Source of the DNA: VRUE01 sp036265675
GTDB taxonomy: Bacteria > Actinomycetota > Thermoleophilia > Solirubrobacterales > 70-9
Length of the DNA stretch: 30,231 nt
Reading direction: 5' to 3'
Assembly: GCA_036265675.1 (NCBI GenBank)
Contig: DATAOP010000051.1
Location: 1 to 30,231, forward strand
Of the stretch, positions 15,172 to 25,218 are shown in pieces. The notes beneath the pieces are model-generated. The model saw nothing but the letters and a program-made list of their open reading frames with translations. It was not told the DNA's origin and searched no databases. Made by a program: the position numbers and the translations under genes. Every line of letters starts with the position of its first letter. Within the stretch, counting starts at the first letter, position 1.

Positions 15172-16449
15172 TCAGGTGCTGGGGACCCGCTCGACGGCGC
15201 GGGCGGCGATGTCGGACCGGATCTGCATTCCCTCGAAGGAGATCCGCCCGGCGGCATCGTATGCACGAGCCCGCGCCTCGGCGGGTGACGCTCCGATGCC
15301 GGTCACATTCAGTACCCGGCCGCCGGCGGTGACTATCTCGCCGTCGCGCCGGGCGGTGCCCGCGTGGGTCACCTCGGCGATCGCCGCCGCCTCCTCGAGG
15401 CCGTCGATCCGGTCGCCCTTCGAGGACGAGGCGGGGTAGCCGGCGGAGGCGAGGACCAGCGTCACCGCCCAGTCGTCGCCGAACTCGGCCTCGACCCCGG
15501 CGAGGCCGCCCGGCTCGCGCGCGGCGAGGCAGAGCTCGAGCGGGTCCGATCGCAGCCGCGGCAGCACCGCCTGCGTCTCGGGATCGCCGAAGCGGACGTT
15601 GAACTCGAGGACCCGCGGCCCGTTCGGCCCGATCATCAGCCCGGCGTAAAGGACGCCGGAGAAGGGGAGGCCGCGGTCCGCCATCGCCGCCACCACCGGG
15701 CGGTGGACCCGGTCGACGATCTCCCCGACCTCGTCCGGCCCGAAGCCGGGCACCGGCGAGTAGCTGCCCATCCCGCCCGTGTTCGGCCCCTCGTCCCCGT
15801 CGAAGATCCGCTTGTAGTCCTGGGCGGGCGCCAGCGGGACGACGTTCTCGCCGTCGCAGACGGCGAGCATCGAGAGCTCCTCACCCTCGAGGAACTCCTC
15901 GAGCACGACGACGGTCTCCCCGAACCGCCGCTCGGTGAAGAAGACGTCGACGGCCTCGCGCGCCTCCTCCTCCGAAGCGCAGATGATCACCCCCTTGCCG
16001 GCCGCGAGCCCGTCGGCCTTCAAGACGACCGGGTAGGAGGCGGCGGCCAGTTGCTCGATCGCCTCATCGCGGCTGCGGAGCAGCAGGTGCGAGGCCGTCG
16101 GGACGCCGGCCTCCCTCATCAGCGCCTTCGCGAACGCCTTCGAGCCCTCGAGCTCGGAGGCGGCGGCGCTCGGTCCGAAGGCCGGGATCCCCGCCGCCTC
16201 GAGCGAGTCGACCGCCCCCGCGACGAGCGGCGCCTCGGGGCCGACGACGACGAGGTCGACGTCCCGCGCGCGGGCGGTCTCGACGATCGCCTCGACGTTC
16301 TCGGCGCCGGCCTCGGGCAGGCACTCGGCATCGTCCGCGATCCCCGCGTTGCCGGGCGCGCAGAGCAGCTCGGGCGAGCGGGAGGAGCGGCCGAGGGCGC
16401 GGACGATCGCGTGCTCGCGCCCGCCGCCGCCGGCGACCAGGACCCTCAA
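15172..16449 (-). CDS. purD: Phosphoribosylamine-glycine ligase (GARS)
   Basis: PurD joins glycine to phosphoribosylamine with ATP, giving GAR. It has 425 residues, the usual single-domain bacterial length. Seen are the N-domain VLVAGGGGREHAI, the ATP-grasp core (VVLKADGLAAGKGVIIC, VVLEEFLEGEELSMLAV), the signature RFGDPETQAVLP and the C-terminal HAGTARRDGEIVTAGGRVLNVTG. The start codon is TTG, overlapping the stop of the upstream GYD gene (TTGA), so initiation probably depends on translation of that gene. GYD-purD-purE form one unit, with purB 133 bp further on. Confidence 0.97.
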   Translation of the reverse strand: MRVLVAGGGGREHAIVRALGRSSRSPELLCAPGNAGIADDAECLPEAGAENVEAIVETARARDVDLVVVGPEAPLVAGAVDSLEAAGIPAFGPSAAASELEGSKAFAKALMREAGVPTASHLLLRSRDEAIEQLAAASYPVVLKADGLAAGKGVIICASEEEAREAVDVFFTERRFGETVVVLEEFLEGEELSMLAVCDGENVVPLAPAQDYKRIFDGDEGPNTGGMGSYSPVPGFGPDEVGEIVDRVHRPVVAAMADRGLPFSGVLYAGLMIGPNGPRVLEFNVRFGDPETQAVLPRLRSDPLELCLAAREPGGLAGVEAEFGDDWAVTLVLASAGYPASSSKGDRIDGLEEAAAIAEVTHAGTARRDGEIVTAGGRVLNVTGIGASPAEARARAYDAAGRISFEGMQIRSDIAARAVERVPST

Positions 16450-16727
16450 AGCGAGGAGGCCAGGTCCTCGGCAGGCATCGCCGCCAGTGTCTGGCTCGTC
16501 ATCGTTCCCCGCGAGCCGAGCTCGACCGAAACCTTGGCCATCGTGTTCTCGTCGGGCGCCTCGACGACCGTGACGAAGTCGTACTGGCCGAGGGTCGCGT
16601 ACTGCGCCACCACCTTGGCGCCGATCTGTTCGACCTCCTGGTTCACCTCGGCGACCCGGCCCGGGTTGTTCTTAAGGGTTCGAATGCCGTCGGCGGTCAG
16701 ATTGGTGAGCATCACGTACGTGGGCAT
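16446..16727 (-). CDS. GYD-domain protein
   Basis: 93 residues, the full length of the GYD family (ferredoxin-like dimeric alpha-beta barrel fold, function not established). Seen are PTYVMLTNLTADGIRTLK at the N-terminus and the family-naming segment near the middle, here GQYDFVTVVEAPDE. A strong ribosome site (GAGGAGAG) lies upstream of the ATG. It overlaps purD by four bases and heads the purD-purE unit, so it may influence purine genes or simply supply efficient initiation for the TTG-started purD. The 50 bp upstream contain TAACGT and TAGGCT, either of which could be a -10 box. Confidence 0.88.
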   Translation of the reverse strand: MPTYVMLTNLTADGIRTLKNNPGRVAEVNQEVEQIGAKVVAQYATLGQYDFVTVVEAPDENTMAKVSVELGSRGTMTSQTLAAMPAEDLASSL

Positions 16728-16777
16728 GGCTCTCTCCTCTCGCGGGGGGTTCGAGCCTACGTTACGCGAGCGGAAGC

Positions 16778-18502
16778 TCAGCCGTCGTAGCCGACGTGAA
16801 CGTGATCGCAGTGGTCGCTGCGGGCGAATGCGGGGCCCGGCCCGTCGACGTCGTAGCAGTAGATCAGCTCGGTCGGCATCGCCGGCGCCGGCAGCTGCGA
16901 GAGCGTGGTGGCCAGTTCGCCGCAGGGGGCCGTCGGGGCGGTGTCGGTGCAGGAGACCCCGTCGACCACGGCGATGTCCATCGCCCGGCCGTAGTAGTGG
17001 TTCGAGACGTAGCCTTCCGTGGTCGTCATCGAGTGGTCGGAGCGCAGCGCCGAGATCGTGATTTCGTGGGTCTGGGTGATCGCGCCGAGGAGGCCGACGA
17101 TCCGCGGATCGATCCGGCCCTGTTCGAGGTCTTCCTTCTCGAGTTCATTCGAGAGGGTCAGGTTGTTCCAGTTGATCGGGCCCATGACGACGTTCGGCAG
17201 CGCCAGCGTCCATTCGACTTCGCTCCTGTCGCAGTGCCCTTCGAGCTTCTGCGCCTCGGCCAGAACCGCTTCGACGTACCACTCGGCCTGGTTGTGGCTG
17301 AAGAGGCCGGCGCGGAGGCCGCCGCGCGACCAGATCATCCGCGCCAGCGTCGCCGCCGAGTCTGCCGGATCCGAATGGCGGATCCGGCCGTCACCGTCAC
17401 CGTCGACCGTGAAGCTCGACCACTCGGTCCCGTCGAGGCCGAGCGGCCCGCGCTGCTGCATTTCCTCCTTGCTCATCCCGCGGCCGAAGTTGGACTCGAG
17501 CAGGGCGACCGAGGCCAGTGCCCAGACTCCGCGCTTGCCGAGGCCGTAACGCGCGGCGGCGGTCTCGAACGCGTCCATGTACTCGGGCGGGATCCGGTCG
17601 CGCCAGGGCTTCGCGGCCGTGCAGTCGAGCACTTCCAGTTTCGGCGCGAGGTCGAAGCCGGTGCCGGCCGCTCCGTTGCCGAGGGCGCCGAAGCATTCGG
17701 CGTTGGAGAGGACCTCGGCGACGTACCAGTCGGCGTGGTTGTAGGAGTAGATCGCGCCGTAGGTGTCCCCGGGCATGCCCGCGGCCTTGAGGTAGCCGGC
17801 GGCGGCGAAGATCGCGTCTTCGGGGTCGTAGGGGTCCTTGGTCCCGTCGCCGTTGGCGTCGACGCCATACGATTCCCACGTTTCCGGCATGAACTGCATC
17901 CAGCCGATCGCACCCGCCGAGGAGACGTTGAGGTTGGTCCCGAACGCGGTCTCGACGAGGTTGATCGCGGCGAGGACGCTGGGGCCCTGCGGGCCGAGGC
18001 CGTAGGTGGCCGCCGCCCGCTGATAGATCGGGATCAGGACCGGCGGCACACCGCCGGACGCGCAGCTGGAGCTCGGGATCGAGGGAACCGAGAAGGCCGC
18101 CGGCGGCGCGGTGGCGGTGACGCCGCCCCCGGCTTCTGCGGCTTCTTCGGGTTCTTCGGCTTCGTCTTCGCTGCCACCCTTTTCCTTCTCGGGCTCCGGG
18201 CTGGTCGTGTGCTTCGGCTTCGCGGTGACGCCGCCGCCCTTTTCGGCCGGGACGGGCGGCGCCGTCAGGGTCTTGCCCTGCTTCAGCGGCGGCTGCGGTT
18301 CCGGCTTGGGTGCCGGTTCCGGCGCCGGTTCGGGGGCGGGGGCGGGGGTCGCGACGGGAGCGGGAGCGACCGGGGCCGGCGCCGGGGACGTGGTCTGGCT
18401 GGCGCTTTCCTGCGCCGGCGGCGGTCCTTCGGCCAGCGCCGTCGCGGCCGTCGGCACCAGCACCATCACGAGGACCATCAGGGTTCCGTAGAGCCTCTTC
18501 AT
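16778..18502 (-). CDS. Exported peptidoglycan hydrolase: two transglycosylase-like domains and an M15-like tail
   Basis: 574 residues. A signal peptide (1-24, cleavage near ALA) is followed by a low-complexity Pro/Ala/Glu linker to about residue 145. The first lytic-transglycosylase-like domain (about 150-270) has Glu184 in NLVETAFGTN, GAIGWMQFMPETW and SYNHADWYV. A second copy (about 305-420) has Glu336 in LLESNFG, but its MQF-type segment is degenerate (RGPLGLDGTEW). The C-terminal 90 residues end with NHYYGRAMDI and CDHVHVG, the H-x6-D and H-x-H pattern of M15-type zinc peptidases. It should cut both glycan and peptide parts of the wall. The start ATG is at 18502; reading further upstream gives implausible basic sequence. 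Downstream partner of the 18573-19541 gene. Confidence 0.87.
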   Translation of the reverse strand: MKRLYGTLMVLVMVLVPTAATALAEGPPPAQESASQTTSPAPAPVAPAPVATPAPAPEPAPEPAPKPEPQPPLKQGKTLTAPPVPAEKGGGVTAKPKHTTSPEPEKEKGGSEDEAEEPEEAAEAGGGVTATAPPAAFSVPSIPSSSCASGGVPPVLIPIYQRAAATYGLGPQGPSVLAAINLVETAFGTNLNVSSAGAIGWMQFMPETWESYGVDANGDGTKDPYDPEDAIFAAAGYLKAAGMPGDTYGAIYSYNHADWYVAEVLSNAECFGALGNGAAGTGFDLAPKLEVLDCTAAKPWRDRIPPEYMDAFETAAARYGLGKRGVWALASVALLESNFGRGMSKEEMQQRGPLGLDGTEWSSFTVDGDGDGRIRHSDPADSAATLARMIWSRGGLRAGLFSHNQAEWYVEAVLAEAQKLEGHCDRSEVEWTLALPNVVMGPINWNNLTLSNELEKEDLEQGRIDPRIVGLLGAITQTHEITISALRSDHSMTTTEGYVSNHYYGRAMDIAVVDGVSCTDTAPTAPCGELATTLSQLPAPAMPTELIYCYDVDGPGPAFARSDHCDHVHVGYDG

Positions 18503-18534
18503 GGCACGACGACCTCGCGCTTCGCTCGCTGCGC

Positions 18535-18568
18535 GAAGAAACAGAGTGCGACGCTTGTTCGCTCCGCG
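18535..18568 (+). repeat. Degenerate relative of the palindromic element
   Basis: In the gap between two minus-strand genes, the plus strand has GAAGAAACAGAG (18535-18546), the loop of copy 1, and 12 bases later TCGCTCCGCG (18559-18568), which in copy 2 follows the loop at almost the same distance (13 bases). Complementary arms are weak here and the flanking GC blocks are absent. It is in the opposite orientation to copies 1 and 2 and upstream of no plus-strand gene. It may be a decayed third copy. Confidence 0.4.
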
Positions 18569-18572
18569 CTCA

Positions 18573-19541
18573 TCAGCCCCGGACGTCGGTGACGACCCAG
18601 TCCCCGTTCTGCTTTTCGATCTGGAGGCGGAGCTCGCTGGTGACGCCGAGTCGCAGCAGCGAGACGCTGACCGTGTAGGCGGAGCCGCTGCGGGGGCCGG
18701 GAACGAGGTTGAGGACGCGGGCCTTGGGGACCTGGATCCCGTCCGGCTGGCGCGGCGGCCGTTCCTCGAGCGCCGTCTCGAGGCGGGCGCTGGTCGTTTC
18801 TTCGAAGGCCGCCGCGGTCCGGTCCGGGCTCTGGCCGATCTCGTAGAGGACGAAGGCATCGGCGAAGCGCCGCGCCACCCTCATCGCCGTCGGTCCGGCT
18901 GGCACCGGCTCGCTGCTGGCGCTGGTGGCCGCGGCTTCGCCTTCCGGTTCGGCGGCGGCACCGCCGCTTCCGGACCCGGTCGAGGAGAGCGTCCCGTCGG
19001 CGCCTTCGCCGGAGGAGCCGCCGAGCCCGACCCCGCTGCCGACCCCGAACGACGGCGGCGCCCCCCTGAGGACGGTCTCAGCGGGCGCTTCGGTCGGGAC
19101 GATCGGAGCATCCTTCGTCGGGGCGCTGACCGGGGCGGCGGTGGCGACCACCCGCTCGGTGTGGGCGCTCTGGCCGCCGCCGACCGTGAGAGCGGTGAAC
19201 GCGACGAGCGCCACCGCCAGGGCGGCGAGGGCGCCGGCCCCGAGCACCTGGCTCGAGATCGAGGTCCGCTCCTGGATCGGCCAGATGACCCAGCGCTCGA
19301 TCAGCCAGACGACGCGCTCGACGGGCCAGCGGGCGATCTCGAGGCGGGGGCGGACGCGCTGGGAGGCGTCGCGGGCCCACTCGGTCCCGCGGTCGGCCTG
19401 GTCGCGGGCCCAGTCAGAGCCGCGCCAGACCCGCTCCTCAACCGTGTGGGCGGCTGCGCGAACCGGCTCGGTGGCAGTGGCCACTGAGGAGCGCAGCCGG
19501 TCGGCTCCAGGTTCGGCGTTGATTTGACGTCTTTTTTGCAT
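18573..19541 (-). CDS. Single-pass membrane protein, possibly TcpC/VirB8-like
   Basis: About 322 residues, not assigned to a family with certainty. An N-terminal cytoplasmic segment of about 95 residues, rich in Arg and Trp, precedes one transmembrane helix (about 99-121, ALAALAVALVAFTALTV). A Gly/Ser/Ala/Glu-rich linker to about residue 205 leads to a C-terminal domain (MRVARRFADAFVLYEIG to the end, VVTDVRG) that looks like an NTF2-type fold as in TcpC of Gram-positive conjugation systems. The start is uncertain: ATG 19541 is used; ATG 19586 and a GTG at 19634 are also in frame, and the first 30 codons have lower GC than the rest. It precedes the wall hydrolase gene by 70 bp. Confidence 0.7.
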   Translation of the reverse strand: MQKRRQINAEPGADRLRSSVATATEPVRAAAHTVEERVWRGSDWARDQADRGTEWARDASQRVRPRLEIARWPVERVVWLIERWVIWPIQERTSISSQVLGAGALAALAVALVAFTALTVGGGQSAHTERVVATAAPVSAPTKDAPIVPTEAPAETVLRGAPPSFGVGSGVGLGGSSGEGADGTLSSTGSGSGGAAAEPEGEAAATSASSEPVPAGPTAMRVARRFADAFVLYEIGQSPDRTAAAFEETTSARLETALEERPPRQPDGIQVPKARVLNLVPGPRSGSAYTVSVSLLRLGVTSELRLQIEKQNGDWVVTDVRG

Positions 19542-19639
19542 CGGTTTTAGGGCCCGTGAAAGGATAAGTCGGAATTTCAGGCGCATTCCTGTAGTCCCAC
19601 CCCCTGGATTGTGCCTCCCAGGCCTAAACAGCACAAAGA

Positions 19640-22228
<2,589 letters not shown>

Positions 22229-22269
22229 GGGTCACCCGATTGTAGGTGCGTTCGAAGGGGCGATTCCGC

Positions 22270-23046
22270 TCATCCGGCCGCCTCCGCGTTCCGCATCCCG
22301 CTCACCGACCAGATGCTCAGCAGCGCGATCAGGCCGAGCACCAGCGCCCAGGTGAGGGCGATCTCGGCCGAGAGCCCGGCGAGGAGGTCGCGGTTCGTGT
22401 TCAGGACCAGGGTCAGGGGGTTGACCCTCGCCACGTGCGCGATCCATCCCACGAGCAGGTCCTGGGGGACGTAGACGGGGGTCAGGAAGAGAAGGATGAA
22501 CATCGGGAACTGCATCAGCGGCCCGGCCTGGAGCGTGCGCAGCCGCAGCGCGACGCCGCTGGCGAACAGCAGCGCGACCACGTTGATGCTGAGCGAGAGG
22601 AGGTAGAGGGCGATGATCTCGGCCGCGTTGCCGCCGACCGTCATCCCCGCCAGTAGTGCGACCGAGGTCACCACCGTCCAGGTGATCAGCACCCGGACCG
22701 CCGCGGTGATCACGTAGCCGCCGATGATCGTCGTCCGGTGGCGGGTCGCGAGCAGCAGCCGCCGGCCCATCCCGAACTGGAAGTCGGCCGCGATCGAGAA
22801 CCCGGTGAAGACGCCGCCGAGCGCCGAGGACTGGAGCAGGACGAACCCGAAGACGAAGGTCGTGTAGCCCTCCGGGTAGTCGAACCTCGGGGTCTGGCTG
22901 ACCGCCGAGAGACCGCCGCCGAAGGCGGCGAGGAAGAACAGCGGGAAGACCAGCGACGGGAACAGCAGCGCCGGCGTCGTGAAGTAATTGTGGAGGCTGC
23001 GCCAGGCGACGCCGAGCGCCGCCGACCGGTAGGCCCGCCAGCTCAC
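22270..23046 (-). CDS. ABC-2 type exporter permease (second)
   Basis: About 258 residues with six predicted membrane segments typical of ABC-2 (DrrB-like) permeases: an N-terminal RSLHNYFTTPALLFPSLVFPLFFLAAFG, several hydrophobic stretches, and the family region near MQFPMFILLFLTPVYVPQDLL with VARVNPLTLVLN. The start is the GTG at 23046, which overlaps the previous gene's stop as GTGA; longer reading frames upstream are an out-of-frame shadow. It would form a heterodimer with the permease at 23043-23861 and be driven by the ATPase at 23858-24859. Substrate unknown; related systems export drugs, lipids or glycolipids. clpB follows after 41 bp. Confidence 0.92.
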   Translation of the reverse strand: MSWRAYRSAALGVAWRSLHNYFTTPALLFPSLVFPLFFLAAFGGGLSAVSQTPRFDYPEGYTTFVFGFVLLQSSALGGVFTGFSIAADFQFGMGRRLLLATRHRTTIIGGYVITAAVRVLITWTVVTSVALLAGMTVGGNAAEIIALYLLSLSINVVALLFASGVALRLRTLQAGPLMQFPMFILLFLTPVYVPQDLLVGWIAHVARVNPLTLVLNTNRDLLAGLSAEIALTWALVLGLIALLSIWSVSGMRNAEAAG

Positions 23047-23861
23047 GTTCGCACCATCCGGTTCCGCAGCGAGAGCGAGGCGATCGTGATCGAGAAGGCG
23101 ATCAGGCAGATCGCGATGCCGAACGCGAGGGCGAGCGCTTCCCCGTCCCAGCCGGTGACCATCAGGCTGCGGATTCCCTCGATCAGGTAGCTGACCGGGT
23201 TGATCGTCGCGATCGTCCGGAACCACTCGTGCTCGATCAGGTTCCGCGGCATCGAGATCGAGCTGAAGAAGAGGAGGATGAAGAGCAGCGGAAAGGTTCC
23301 CTGGACCGCCTCGCCGGAGCCGGTTCGGATCGCCATGAACATCCCGAGGCCGCCGAACCCGATCGAGATCAGGATCGAGAGCGCGAAGAGGACCGGCACG
23401 CCGAGCGGCCCGGCGGCGAACCCGGCCCCGGCGATCAGGCCGATGGTCAGGTAGACGGTGGCCTGGATCAGTCCGATCACGACCAGCCCTCCGAGCTGCC
23501 CGGCGATCAGCGAAGAGCCTCGCATCGGGGTCAGCGAGAGCCGGTTGAAGAAGCCGTTCTCGATGTCTTCGGCGAGCGCCTGGCCCGAGTTCATCGTCGA
23601 GAAGAGGGCGCCCTGGATGAACGGGACGGCGAGGACGAAGGTGAGGTAGGAGTCGGTCGGGAAGCCGGGTATCCGGGTCGCGGCGTCGAGCCCGGCGCTG
23701 TTGACCGCGAGCAGGAAGAGGGGGAAGACGAGGCTGGGGACGATCATCGCCGGCTGGCGCAGGGTGCGCAGCACCGCCCGGCCCGCCAGCGAGCGGACCT
23801 GGGTCGAGAGGGCCGCGGCGTGGGCAGGTGTCCGGGGCAGGGCCACAGAGGCGCTGCTCAT
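23043..23861 (-). CDS. ABC-2 type exporter permease (first)
   Basis: 272 residues, six predicted membrane segments. The N-terminal RSLAGRAVLRTLRQPAMIVPSLVFPLFLLAV and the central FFNRLSLTPMRGSSLIAGQLGG are typical ABC-2 permease features; the ABC-2 signature region is near LLFILLFFSSISMPRN and ATINPVSYLIEGIR. The start ATG overlaps the ATPase stop (ATGA) and its stop overlaps the next permease start (GTGA). It is about a third alike to the second permease by eye, so the two probably arose by duplication and act as a heterodimer. Confidence 0.92.
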   Translation of the reverse strand: MSSASVALPRTPAHAAALSTQVRSLAGRAVLRTLRQPAMIVPSLVFPLFLLAVNSAGLDAATRIPGFPTDSYLTFVLAVPFIQGALFSTMNSGQALAEDIENGFFNRLSLTPMRGSSLIAGQLGGLVVIGLIQATVYLTIGLIAGAGFAAGPLGVPVLFALSILISIGFGGLGMFMAIRTGSGEAVQGTFPLLFILLFFSSISMPRNLIEHEWFRTIATINPVSYLIEGIRSLMVTGWDGEALALAFGIAICLIAFSITIASLSLRNRMVRT

Positions 23862-24859
23862 GCGTGGGCCCCCTCGAGCGGATGCTCGCCGGTCGGCATC
23901 TCGCCGCCCTCGTCGCCGGCGCCCTCGAGGTGGCGTCCGGTCTTCTCGAGGAAGACGTCGTCGAGGGTGGGCGCGTGAAGGTCGATGTCGGCGACCCGCA
24001 GCCCCTCGCCGTCGAGCGCCCTGACGACGTCGGTCAGCGCCTCGGCGCCGCTGTCCAGCCGGACCCCGACCGAATCCCGCGCCGCCGGGACCCTCTCCCC
24101 GAAGCGCTCGAGGACGCCGACGACCCGCTCGGCCTCGGCCGGGTCGCTCGGGGTCACCTCGAGCGTCGGCCGGCCGATCTCCGCCTTCAGCGAGGCCGGG
24201 GTTCCCTCGGCGACGATCCTGCCGTCGTCGATGATCCCGACCCGGTCGGCGAGCTGGTCCGCCTCCTCGAGGTACTGGGTGGTGAGGAGGACGGTGACTC
24301 CCTCCTGGCCGGCGAGGCGGGCGACCTCGTCCCAGAGCGCCGCCCGGCTCTGCGGGTCGAGGCCGGTGGTCGGCTCGTCGAGGAAGAGGACGCGCGGCCC
24401 GTGGACGAGGGCGAGGGCGAGGTCGAGACGCCGTTTCATCCCGCCCGAGTAGCCGGAGACCTTGCGGTCGGCGGCGTCGGAGAGCCCGACCCGCTCGATC
24501 AGCGCGTCGCCGCGGGCGATCCGCTCCTCGCGCGGAAGGCCGTGGAGTGCCGTCTGCAGCCGCATGTGGTCGCGGGCGGTCAGGTGGGGATCGAGGGCCG
24601 CTTCCTGGAGCGCAGCGCCGATCGCCGCCCGCACCGCCGGCCCTTCGCGGACGACGTCGTGGCCGGCGACGCGGGCGCCGCCGCCGGTCGGAGGCAGCAG
24701 CGTCGTCAGCATGTGGACCGTCGTCGACTTGCCGGCGCCGTTCGGCCCGAGGAACCCGTAGATCTCGCCCGGGTCGACGTGAAGGTCGATCCCGGCGACC
24801 GCGAGGGGGCCGTTCCTGAACTTGCGTTCGAGGCCCTCGACCTCGATGTTGTTCTCCAT
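23858..24859 (-). CDS. ABC exporter ATP-binding protein (DrrA-like)
   Basis: 333 residues. The ATPase core has Walker A GPNGAGKST (38-46), a Q-loop near LQEAALD, the signature VSGYSGGMKRR (134-144), Walker B VLFLDEP and a His switch near TTQYLEEADQLADR. The C-terminal 90 residues (LEVTPSDPAEAERVV to DIDLHAPTLDDVFLEKTG) are the DUF4162-type tail common in daunorubicin-resistance-like ATPases. The ATG at 24859 shares one base with the hspR stop (TGATG); the longer frame upstream is hspR read out of frame. It powers the two permeases that follow. Coupling to hspR suggests heat-shock control. Confidence 0.94.
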   Translation of the reverse strand: MENNIEVEGLERKFRNGPLAVAGIDLHVDPGEIYGFLGPNGAGKSTTVHMLTTLLPPTGGGARVAGHDVVREGPAVRAAIGAALQEAALDPHLTARDHMRLQTALHGLPREERIARGDALIERVGLSDAADRKVSGYSGGMKRRLDLALALVHGPRVLFLDEPTTGLDPQSRAALWDEVARLAGQEGVTVLLTTQYLEEADQLADRVGIIDDGRIVAEGTPASLKAEIGRPTLEVTPSDPAEAERVVGVLERFGERVPAARDSVGVRLDSGAEALTDVVRALDGEGLRVADIDLHAPTLDDVFLEKTGRHLEGAGDEGGEMPTGEHPLEGAHA

Positions 24860-25218
24860 CAAGCCTCTTTCCGCCGTTCGAGCTCCGTGGCGCGCCTTCG
24901 CGCCCGCTCCAGCTCCGCCTTCATCCGCTCGACTTTCCTTTCGAGCTCGAGCACGGTCTCGACCCCGGCCAGGTTGAGGCCCTGCTCGCTGGTCATCTGC
25001 TGGATCCTGCGCAGGCGATCGACGTCGCGTTGAGAGTAGAGGCGGGTGTTCTTCGGCGAGCGCTTCGGCTCGATCAGCCCCCGCGCCTCGTACATCCTCA
25101 GCGTCTGCGGGTGCATGTCGGCGAGCTCGGCCGCGACCGAGATCATGAACACGCCGCGCTCGGCGTCGATCGAGGTCTCGATCCGGCGGGTCACCCGCCG
25201 TCCGCCGCCGCCGCTCAC
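24859..25218 (-). CDS. hspR: HspR heat-shock repressor (MerR family)
   Basis: HspR represses chaperone operons in actinobacteria, with DnaK as co-repressor (established for Streptomyces and Mycobacterium). 119 residues: a MerR-type winged helix from about residue 24 (FMISVAAELADMHPQTLRMYEARGLIEP, KRSPKNTRLYSQRDVDRLRRI) with the HspR-typical MHPQTLRMYE, then a charged C-terminal coiled coil (about 85-119) in place of an effector domain. The GTG start overlaps the dnaJ stop (GTGA), and its stop overlaps the ABC ATPase start. It is the fourth gene of dnaK-grpE-dnaJ-hspR, so autoregulation is expected, but no clear HAIR box was found upstream of dnaK. Confidence 0.95.
   Translation of the reverse strand: MSGGGGRRVTRRIETSIDAERGVFMISVAAELADMHPQTLRMYEARGLIEPKRSPKNTRLYSQRDVDRLRRIQQMTSEQGLNLAGVETVLELERKVERMKAELERARRRATELERRKEA

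Noticed and set aside
16740..16765. GGTTCGAGCC, resembling a tRNA T-loop
   Set aside because: No acceptor stem, anticodon arm or D-arm can be formed around it in either direction; it is in the promoter gap before the GYD gene.
18503..18859. Upstream extension of the wall-hydrolase frame by about 119 residues
   Set aside because: The extension is basic, motif-free, and overlaps the end of the preceding gene; a signal peptide begins exactly at the ATG at 18502.
23047..23226. Upstream extension of the second ABC permease frame
   Set aside because: It is the preceding permease read out of frame; the GTG at 23046 with a GTGA overlap fits the operon and the family N-terminus.
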